7,507 bases of DNA from Microbacteriaceae bacterium (GTDB taxonomy: Bacteria; Actinomycetota; Actinomycetes; Actinomycetales; Microbacteriaceae). Made by a program: the position numbers and the translations under genes. This document shows, piece by piece, positions 1-7,507 of the stretch; the first letter of the stretch is position 1, and each line of letters begins with the position of its first letter. The stretch covers positions 1 to 7,507 of the forward strand of contig JAGIAU010000104.1 of NCBI GenBank assembly GCA_017744755.1, written 5' to 3'. The notes beneath the pieces were generated by a model. It was not told the DNA's origin, did no database searches, and worked only from the letters and a program-made list of their open reading frames with translations.

Positions 1-548
1 GTGTACGCGTGGACCGTCGTCATGAGGCCGTACTTGATGCCGAAGGCGTCGTTGAACACCTTCGCGAGCGGGGCGAGCGAGTTCGTCGTGCACGAGGCGT
101 TCGAGATGATGTGCATCGTCGCCGGGTCATAGGTGTGCTCGTTGACGCCGAGGACGAACGTGCCGTCGTCGTTCGTCGCCGGGGCCGAGATGAGGACCTT
201 CTTCGCGCCGGCGTCGATGTGCGCCTTCGCCTTGAGGCCGTCGGTGAAGAAGCCGGTGGACTCGATGACGATGTCGACGCCGAGCTCGCCCCACGGCAGG
301 TTCGCCGGATCGCGGTCCGCGAGCACCCGGATCGCCTTGCCGTCGACGAGGATCGAGTCCCCGTCCACCGCGACCTCGGCATCGAGGACGCCGTCGATCG
401 AGTCGTACTTGAGCAGCGTCGCGAGCGTCTTCGTGTCGGTGAGGTCGTTGACCGCGACGACGTCGAGGTCCGCGCCCTGCTCGAGCAGCGCACGGAGGTA
501 GTTGCGGCCGATGCGGCCGAAGCCGTTGATGCCGACCTTGATGGTCAC
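1..548 (-). CDS. gap: Glyceraldehyde-3-phosphate dehydrogenase, type I, 3' end cut off by window edge
   Basis: This cytosolic glycolytic enzyme oxidises glyceraldehyde-3-phosphate to 1,3-bisphosphoglycerate with NAD and phosphate. About 182 of the usual ~335 residues are visible, starting VTIKVGINGFGRIGR. The nucleotide-binding GFGRIG lies at residues 9-14. The catalytic signature SNASCTTN has the nucleophile Cys153. The partner His180 sits in TTVHAYT at the very edge, with the family's 27-residue Cys-His spacing. The acidic residue in VNDLTD (Asp35) follows the second strand of the Rossmann fold, as expected for NAD use. The start is GTG at 546-548, chosen because the protein N-terminus matches the family and AGGAG lies 6 nt upstream. 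No ATG start fits. The gene lies 73 nt downstream of sodA on the same strand. In Actinobacteria gap is commonly followed by pgk and tpi, which would be outside this window. Identification is certain; only the C-terminal half is unseen. Confidence 0.97.
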   Translation of the reverse strand, partial: MTIKVGINGFGRIGRNYLRALLEQGADLDVVAVNDLTDTKTLATLLKYDSIDGVLDAEVAVDGDSILVDGKAIRVLADRDPANLPWGELGVDIVIESTGFFTDGLKAKAHIDAGAKKVLISAPATNDDGTFVLGVNEHTYDPATMHIISNASCTTNSLAPLAKVFNDAFGIKYGLMTTVHAY

Positions 549-621
549 AGAGAACTCCTGATGATCGGGGTATTGGTGTGGTGGTGGATGGACTGCGGGT
601 CGAGCGGCGCGGCCTGCCGGC
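549..621. other. 73-nt spacer between sodA and gap
   Basis: On the minus strand the first part after the sodA stop is GC-rich (GCCGGCAGGCCGCGCC). It can form only short imperfect pairings and has no T-run, so it is not a convincing terminator. The second part is an unpaired-looking C/A-rich leader (CCACCACCACACCAATACCCC) that leads into the gap ribosome binding site. No good -10 hexamer (TANNNT) is visible. Read-through from sodA is therefore the simplest reading, although a weak gap promoter cannot be excluded. Confidence 0.5.
555..559 (-). promoter_or_regulatory. Ribosome binding site of gap
   Basis: AGGAG on the minus strand lies 6 nt before the GTG at 546-548. It fixes the non-ATG start of gap. 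Upstream of it the leader is rich in C and A, with no obvious pairing. Confidence 0.75.
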
Positions 622-1218
622 TCAGCGGGCGGCGGCGAATCGGTCCTGGACGTTCGCCCAGTTCACGATGTTCCAGAACGCCTTGACGTAGTCGGCGCGG
701 ACGTTCTTGTAGTCGAGGTAGTAGGCGTGCTCCCAGACGTCGAGGAGCAGCAGCGGGACGGTGCCGGCCGCGAACTGGGCCTCCTGGTTGAGGATCTGCT
801 GCACGACGAGGTTCCCGCCCAGCTGGTCGTAGAACAGCGCGGCCCAGCCGGAGCCCTGCACGCCCGTCGCCGCCGCGGTGAAGTGCGCGACGAACTTGTC
901 GTAGGAGCCGAACTGGTCGTCGATCGCCGACGCGAGGTCGCCCGTGGGCTTGTCGCCGCCGTCCGCGGACATGTTCGTCCAGAAGATCGAGTGGTTGACG
1001 TGGCCGCCGAGGTTGAACGCGAGGTTCTTCGTGAACAGGTTCACGGCGGCGAGGTCGCCCGACTCGCGGGCGGCGGCGAGATCGGCGAGCGCCTTGTTCG
1101 CGCCCGCGACGTAGGCGGCGTGGTGCTTGCTGTGGTGCAGCTCCATGATCGTCGCCGAGATATGCGGCTCCAGCGCCGCGTAGTCGTAGCCCAGCTCGGG
1201 AAGCGTGTATTCGGCCAT
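622..1218 (-). CDS. sodA: Superoxide dismutase, Fe/Mn family, Mn-type selectivity residues
   Basis: This enzyme converts superoxide to hydrogen peroxide and oxygen. It is 198 residues, full length for the family, and has no signal peptide, so it is probably cytosolic. The N-terminal hairpin domain has the ELHHSKHH motif (His28) and GGHVNHSIFW (His76). The C-terminal alpha/beta domain has DVWEHAYYL, giving Asp160 and His164; these four are the expected metal ligands. Gly72 (GGH) and Gln145 (LNQEAQF) occupy the positions that mark Mn enzymes in E. coli SodA (Gly77, Gln146). As I recall it, the mycobacterial Fe enzyme has His at the second position. Mn use is thus inferred, and a cambialistic enzyme is possible. 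The start is ATG at 1216-1218 with AGGAG 8 nt upstream. The gene sits 38 nt after whiA and 73 nt before gap. The whiA-sodA-gap order may be a lineage trait. Confidence 0.97.
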   Translation of the reverse strand: MAEYTLPELGYDYAALEPHISATIMELHHSKHHAAYVAGANKALADLAAARESGDLAAVNLFTKNLAFNLGGHVNHSIFWTNMSADGGDKPTGDLASAIDDQFGSYDKFVAHFTAAATGVQGSGWAALFYDQLGGNLVVQQILNQEAQFAAGTVPLLLLDVWEHAYYLDYKNVRADYVKAFWNIVNWANVQDRFAAAR

Positions 1219-1226
1219 TTCGATGA

Positions 1227-1231
1227 CTCCT
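1227..1231 (-). promoter_or_regulatory. Ribosome binding site of sodA
   Basis: AGGAG on the minus strand lies 8 nt before the sodA ATG, inside a short tandem GGCAAGGCAAGGAG. It is the strongest ribosome binding site of the window together with that of gap. This fits a gene that can be translated independently of whiA. Confidence 0.75.
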
Positions 1232-1256
1232 TGCCTTGCCTCGTGCGGTTCGTTCT

Positions 1257-2237
1257 TCAGTCTAGGTGCGCCAGCTCGGGCGGCACCGCGTCCTCCGTGC
1301 TGGGGATGCCGAGCTCGCCGGCCTTCTTGTCCGCCATCGCGAGGAGGCGGCGGATGCGCCCCGCGACGGCGTCCTTCGTCATCGGCGGGTCGGCGTAGTG
1401 GCCGAGCTCGTCGAGGCTCGCCTCGCGGTGGTCGAGGCGCAGCCGACCCGCGTACTGGAGGTGGTCCGGCACCTCGTCGGCGAGGATCTCGAGGGCGCGC
1501 TCCACGCGCGCGCAGGCGGCGACGGCGGCCTGCGCGCTGCGTCGCAGGTTCGCGTCGTCGAAGTTGACGAGCCGGTTCGCGGTCGCGCGGACCTCCTTGG
1601 CGCTGCGCTGCGACTCCCAGTCGGCGAGCGTGGCCGTGGCGCCGATGCGATCGAGCAGCCTCGCGATCGCATCGCCCTCGCGGACGAGGACGCGCGGCAG
1701 CCCGCGGACCTCGCGGCTCTTCGCCGAGACGCCGAGCCGGCTCGCGGCGCCCACGAGCGCCATGGCGGCCTCCGGCGTCGGGCAGGCGACCTCGAGGGCG
1801 GCGCTGCGGCCCGGGTCCGTCAGGGTGCCGGCGGCGAGGAACGCGCCCCGCCAGAGCCCGGCGAGCTCCGCCAGGTTCCCGGTCGTGAGCCGGTTCGGCA
1901 GCCCGCGGACCGGACGACGCCGCTGGTCGAGCAGGCCCGTCTGCCTGGCCAGGGTCTCCCCCTCGTCGACGACGCGGACGAGCTGGCGGTCCGGCTTGCC
2001 CGCGCCGCCCGGCACGGAGCCGCGCTGGGCGCGGACGCCGAAGACGGTCTGGATCTCCCCCGCGATGCGGTCGGCGAGCTGCGCGGTGTCGACCTCGACC
2101 TCGACGGCGATGCGGCCGGAGATGAGGTGCAGGCCGCCCGCGAAGCGCAGCAGCGTCGCGAGCTCCGCGACGCGAAGGGCGGTGGGGCCGGCGGGGAGGG
2201 CGAGGAGCTCGGCCTTCAGGCGATCGGTGAGCGACAC
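1257..2237 (-). CDS. whiA: DNA-binding transcriptional regulator WhiA
   Basis: WhiA (DUF199) is a DNA-binding protein that works with WhiB to control sporulation septation in Streptomyces. It is also widely conserved in non-sporulating Gram-positives, where it affects cell division and chromosome segregation. This copy is 326 residues, the usual size. The N-terminal degenerate LAGLIDADG-type homing-endonuclease fold includes LLRFAGGLH (29-37) and RGAFLAAGTLTDP (130-142). The hallmark EVRATANRLVNFDDANLRR follows at about 215-233. A C-terminal helix-turn-helix spans about 274-306, with SLDELGHYADPPMTKDAVAGR and nearby residues. The start is GTG at 2235-2237, supported by family N-termini (MxLTxxxKxEL) and by AAGGGA 5 nt upstream, inside the end of rapZ. 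The rapZ stop is one base before this start, so coupled translation is likely. The yvcK gene that usually precedes whiA in Actinobacteria is missing. No truncation or odd residues were noticed. Confidence 0.97.
   Translation of the reverse strand: MSLTDRLKAELLALPAGPTALRVAELATLLRFAGGLHLISGRIAVEVEVDTAQLADRIAGEIQTVFGVRAQRGSVPGGAGKPDRQLVRVVDEGETLARQTGLLDQRRRPVRGLPNRLTTGNLAELAGLWRGAFLAAGTLTDPGRSAALEVACPTPEAAMALVGAASRLGVSAKSREVRGLPRVLVREGDAIARLLDRIGATATLADWESQRSAKEVRATANRLVNFDDANLRRSAQAAVAACARVERALEILADEVPDHLQYAGRLRLDHREASLDELGHYADPPMTKDAVAGRIRRLLAMADKKAGELGIPSTEDAVPPELAHLD
1259..1264 (-). promoter_or_regulatory. Possible -10 element of a sodA promoter at the end of whiA
   Basis: On the minus strand TAGACT matches the TANNNT form of a sigma-70-type -10 box. 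It overlaps the last codons of whiA (CTA GAC TGA) and is followed by the relatively A-rich AGAACGAACC. A transcript starting about 7 nt downstream would carry a leader of about 35 nt with the sodA ribosome binding site. The CTA leucine codon that creates it is rare in this region. No clear -35 box is seen about 17 nt upstream, so this is a weak, inferred call. Confidence 0.22.
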
Positions 2238-2238
2238 G

Positions 2239-3117
2239 TCATTCCCTTCCCAGGTCCCGGTGGCGCACCGAGACCGTCACGCCGGGCGTCCCGGAGAGCC
2301 GGGCGGCCAGCTCCTCGGCCATCGCGACCGAACGGTGCTTGCCGCCGGTGCAGCCGACGGCGACCGTCGCATTGCGCTTGTTCTCCCGACGATAGCCCTC
2401 GAGGGCGATGCCGAGGGCCGTCGTGAACGCGTCGAGGAACTCGCCCGCGCCCGGCTGCGCGAGCACGTAGTCGCGGACCGCCGGGTCGCGGCCGTCGAGC
2501 GGGGCGAGCTCCGGCTCCCAGAACGGGTTCGGGAGGAACCGCATGTCGGCGACGACGTCGGCGTCCGCCGGGAGCCCGTACTTGAAGCCGAAGGACTGCA
2601 CCGTGAGCGAGACGCGCGGGGTGTCGTGCGCGGCGAAGCGGTCGAGGATCGCGGTCGTCAGCTGATGGACGTTCAGTCGCGAGGTGTCGAGCACGATGTC
2701 GGCGTCGCCGCGCAGGTCGGCGAGACGCGCCCGCTCCGCCCGGATGCCGTCGAGCAGCGTGCCGCCGCCCTGCAGCGGATGCGGCCGGCGCACCTGCTCG
2801 AAGCGGCGCACGAGCGTCGCGTCGTCCGCGTCGAGGAAGAGCACCTGCACCTGGATGTCGCTGTGGCGCATCACGTCGATGGCCGCCTGGAGGTCGGAGA
2901 ACAGCCTCCCGCCGCGGATGTCGACGACCGCGGCGAGTCGCGGGAAGGCGGTGCCGGCCTGACCGCCGAGCTCGACGAGCGGCTTGATCATGGCCGGCGG
3001 GAGGTTGTCGACGACGTACCAGCCGAGGTCCTCGAGCGCATCGGCCGCCGTCGATCGGCCCGCACCGGACATGCCGGTGACGATGAGCAGTTCCTCGCCG
3101 GGGGTCTCGCTCGTCAT
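2239..3117 (-). CDS. rapZ: RapZ/YvcJ-family nucleotide-binding protein
   Basis: This belongs to the family of E. coli RapZ (RNase adapter controlling GlmS through small RNAs) and Bacillus YvcJ (a nucleotide-hydrolysing protein). Actinobacteria lack the GlmZ small RNA as far as is known, so the RNA-adapter role should not be assumed and the exact function here is open. The protein is 292 residues, full length. The N-terminal P-loop domain has GMSGAGRS (15-22) and DNLPP (37-41). FEQVRRPHPL lies at 106-115. The C-terminal domain has RFLPNPFW (193-200), GCTGGKHRSV (255-264) and HRD (286-288), the most conserved family block. Arg21 replaces the usual P-loop Lys, a form I recall as common in actinobacterial members. 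The start is ATG at 3115-3117, 12 nt after the uvrC stop, with a GGTGGGG ribosome-binding-like stretch. Its TGA stop is one base before the whiA GTG. Confidence 0.95.
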   Translation of the reverse strand: MTSETPGEELLIVTGMSGAGRSTAADALEDLGWYVVDNLPPAMIKPLVELGGQAGTAFPRLAAVVDIRGGRLFSDLQAAIDVMRHSDIQVQVLFLDADDATLVRRFEQVRRPHPLQGGGTLLDGIRAERARLADLRGDADIVLDTSRLNVHQLTTAILDRFAAHDTPRVSLTVQSFGFKYGLPADADVVADMRFLPNPFWEPELAPLDGRDPAVRDYVLAQPGAGEFLDAFTTALGIALEGYRRENKRNATVAVGCTGGKHRSVAMAEELAARLSGTPGVTVSVRHRDLGRE

Positions 3118-3129
3118 GACCCCACCAGC

Positions 3130-5094
3130 CTACCGGTCCGGCGTGTCGCCGTCTGGCCGTCGCGGCGACTCCGCCGCCGCGGCCTCGGACCGGAGCGCGG
3201 CGACGATCGCGGCGGCAGTCGTCGCTCCGATGCCGCGGACGCCGGCGAGCTGCTCGGCGGTCGCCGCCTTGACAGCCTTCGCGGAGCCGAAGGCGCGCAG
3301 CAGCTCCTTGACACGCGCCGGGCCGACGCCCGGGACCTCGGCGAGGACCGAGCCGATGTCACGCCGGCGCTTGGCGCGCTGGTACCCGATCGCGAAGCGG
3401 TGCGCTTCGTCGCGCAGCCGCTGCACGAGGAACAGCGCATCCGAGTTGCGCGGCAAGATCACCGGGAAGTCGGCGCCGGGGAGCCAGAGCTCCTCGAGGC
3501 GCTTCGCGATGCCGACCACGGCGATGCCCGCTGCCGCGGGGCCGGCCTCGGCGAGCGCCCGCGCCGCCGCGGCGACCTGCGGCTGGCCGCCGTCGATCAG
3601 GAGGAGGTTCGGGCGGTAGGCGAAGCGCTTCCTGGGGCGTCCCGATGCGCCGGTCCCGTCCGCGGCGGGCTCGCGCTCCTCCGTCGACTCGGGCTCGTCC
3701 TCCGAGATGCGCGCCAGACGGCGGGACAGCACCTGGTGGACCGCGTCGGTGTCGTCGGCGGCCTGCTCGATCGCGAACTTCCGGTACTGGTCCTTGCGCG
3801 GCAGTCCGTCCTCGAAGACGACCATGGAGGCGACGATGTTCGTCCCTCCGAGGTGGGAGACGTCGAAGCACTCGATGCGCAACGGGGCTTCGTCGAGGCC
3901 GAGCGCGTCCTGCAGCGCGGCGAGCGCGTTGCTGCGGGCCGTGAAGTCGCCGGAGCGCCGGAGCTTGTAGAGCACGAGCGCCTCGCCCGCGTTCTCCGCG
4001 GCGGTCTTCGCGAGCGCCGCCTTCTCGCCGCGGCGGGCGACCGCGAGCTCGACCTTGGTCGCGCGCTCCCCCGCCTCGGCCCGGCGCGTCGCGAGCCACT
4101 GGCTCATCGGCGCGGGATCCGCCGGGAGGACCGGCACGTGCACGAGCCGGGGCGGCGGGGCGTCCGTGTATGCCGTTTCGAGAATGGACTCGACGAGCTC
4201 CGGGAGCGGGACGTCGAGCTCCTTGTCGACGGTCCATGCCCGCACGCCGCGGATGCGCCCGCCGCGGACGGTGAACTGCTGCACCGCCGCCGAGAGCTCG
4301 TCGTCCGCGACGCCGAAGAAGTCGGCGTCGAGATCCTCGGCCAGCACGACCGCGTTCCGCTCGAGCGCCCACTGCATCGCCTGGAGCTGGTCCCGGAAGC
4401 GCGCCGCCTGCTCGTACTGCTGGGCCTCGGCGGCCTCGCCCATGCGGCGCCGGATGTCGCGGACGAAGCGCTGATCGCCGCCGTCGAGGAAGGACGCGAG
4501 GTCGACCGCGATCGCCTTGTGCTCCGCCGGACTCACGCGGCCGACGCACGGCGCCGCGCATTTGCCGATGTCGCCGAGGAGGCAGGGACGACCGGAGCGC
4601 TTCGCCCGTGCGTAGACGCCGTCGCTGCAGGAGCGCATGGGGAACGCCTTGAGCAGCGTGTCGACCGTGTCGCGGATCGCCCACGCGCGCGAGTAGGGCC
4701 CGAAGTAGCGGGCGCCCTTGATGCCGCGCGCTCGGGTCACGAGGATCCGCGGCACGTCGTCCGCGAGCGTGATCGCGACGTACGGGTACGACTTGTCGTC
4801 GCGGTACTGCACGTTGAACGGCGGGTCGAACTCCTTGATCCAGGTCCACTCGAGCTGCAGCGCCTCGAAGTCCGAGTTGACGACCGTCCACTCGACGCTG
4901 CGCGCCGTGAGCACCATGCGCTTCGTGCGATCGTGCAACGTGCTGAGCGGCGCGAAGTAGTTCGAGAGCCGGTTCCGCAGCGACTTCGCCTTGCCGACGT
5001 AGAGGATCCGTCCCCGCTCGTCGCGGAACCGGTACACGCCCGGCTTCTGCGGGATCTCCCCCGTCCGCGGGCGCCAGGGAAGGTCCTCGGCCAT
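3130..5094 (-). CDS. uvrC: Excinuclease ABC subunit C (UvrC)
   Basis: UvrC makes the 3' and 5' incisions around DNA damage after UvrA and UvrB load. It is 654 residues, full length. The GIY-YIG nuclease is near residues 15-95, with GVY (19-21), YVGK (32-35) and likely catalytic Tyr32, Arg42 and Glu77. Four cysteines (156, 171, 179, 183) match the iron-sulfur ligands reported for E. coli UvrC. The UVR domain that contacts UvrB is near 209-243. The RNase H-like 5' nuclease spans about 375-575, with ECFDVSH (Asp411), ADDTDAV (Asp447/448), LLIDGGQPQV (Asp501) and DEAHRFAI (His565). It is interrupted by an acidic low-complexity stretch at 462-490. Two helix-hairpin-helix motifs follow: AEVPGVGPARVKELLRAFGS (585-604) and LAGVRGIGATTAAAI. 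The ATG at 5092-5094 lies 6 nt after the uvrA stop, with AGGA overlapping that stop, so coupled translation is likely. The short Pro/Arg/Asp-rich tail has no recognised role. Confidence 0.98.
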   Translation of the reverse strand: MAEDLPWRPRTGEIPQKPGVYRFRDERGRILYVGKAKSLRNRLSNYFAPLSTLHDRTKRMVLTARSVEWTVVNSDFEALQLEWTWIKEFDPPFNVQYRDDKSYPYVAITLADDVPRILVTRARGIKGARYFGPYSRAWAIRDTVDTLLKAFPMRSCSDGVYARAKRSGRPCLLGDIGKCAAPCVGRVSPAEHKAIAVDLASFLDGGDQRFVRDIRRRMGEAAEAQQYEQAARFRDQLQAMQWALERNAVVLAEDLDADFFGVADDELSAAVQQFTVRGGRIRGVRAWTVDKELDVPLPELVESILETAYTDAPPPRLVHVPVLPADPAPMSQWLATRRAEAGERATKVELAVARRGEKAALAKTAAENAGEALVLYKLRRSGDFTARSNALAALQDALGLDEAPLRIECFDVSHLGGTNIVASMVVFEDGLPRKDQYRKFAIEQAADDTDAVHQVLSRRLARISEDEPESTEEREPAADGTGASGRPRKRFAYRPNLLLIDGGQPQVAAAARALAEAGPAAAGIAVVGIAKRLEELWLPGADFPVILPRNSDALFLVQRLRDEAHRFAIGYQRAKRRRDIGSVLAEVPGVGPARVKELLRAFGSAKAVKAATAEQLAGVRGIGATTAAAIVAALRSEAAAAESPRRPDGDTPDR

Positions 5095-5100
5095 GGCTTC

Positions 5101-7507
<2,407 letters not shown>

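Noticed and set aside
596..624. GC-rich stretch after sodA as a terminator
   Set aside because: GCCGGC and GGCCGCGCC give only very short stems and there is no following T-run, so it does not meet the form of a rho-independent terminator.
9..686. Plus-strand open frame over gap and the end of sodA
   Set aside because: It is antisense to gap, whose frame carries the catalytic Cys153 signature. The product is low-complexity Arg/Val/Asp-rich sequence and spans an intergenic region.
1228..1242. Tandem GGCAA-GGCAA repeat upstream of sodA as an operator
   Set aside because: Two 5-nt copies next to a ribosome binding site in a GC-rich genome are expected by chance, and the repeat has no dyad symmetry.
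1266..2426. Plus-strand open frame of 386 codons across whiA and the end of rapZ
   Set aside because: It is an antisense shadow of a full-length WhiA. Its composition is typical of GC-rich out-of-frame translation, with no family features.
3359..4891. Minus-strand open frame of 510 codons inside uvrC in another frame
   Set aside because: It is an Arg/Gly/Pro-rich shadow of the intact UvrC frame, which has all its catalytic motifs. Two overlapping long proteins here are not credible without other evidence.

Overview
The window is a high-GC chromosomal segment (roughly 70% G+C by eye). Its codons almost always end in G or C, and its gene order is typical of Actinobacteria. The protein sequences (WhiA, the actinobacterial RapZ/YvcJ form, UvrA with a CPNxH zinc-finger motif) and the presence of whiA point to Actinobacteria. 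The best guess within that phylum is Micrococcales, probably Microbacteriaceae; this placement is inference from recalled family patterns.

All six genes lie on the minus strand and are read from the right edge to the left. In transcription order they are uvrA (5' end cut by the right edge), uvrC, rapZ, whiA, sodA and gap (3' end cut by the left edge). The first four are packed with gaps of 6, 12 and 1 nt, which suggests one transcript with translational coupling. The gap is 38 nt before sodA and 73 nt before gap, and both of those genes have clear AGGAG ribosome binding sites. No intergenic stretch exceeds 300 bases. No convincing rho-independent terminator, tRNA, rRNA, CRISPR array, insertion sequence or attachment site was seen.

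Functionally, the right half encodes two of the three core nucleotide excision repair proteins: UvrA for damage recognition and UvrC for dual incision. The middle encodes the RapZ-family nucleotide-binding protein and the sporulation/cell-division regulator WhiA. The left part encodes a superoxide dismutase with Mn-type metal-selectivity residues and the glycolytic enzyme glyceraldehyde-3-phosphate dehydrogenase. The rapZ-whiA pair normally flanks yvcK in Actinobacteria; here yvcK is absent and rapZ and whiA are separated by one base.

No previously undescribed system was found; this is a well-conserved housekeeping region. The points worth a second look are modest: the missing yvcK, the placement of sodA, a possible promoter built from a rare CTA codon at the end of whiA, an atypical UvrA segment at the right edge, and the complete absence of TTA, CTA and TCA codons over more than 1,300 codons.
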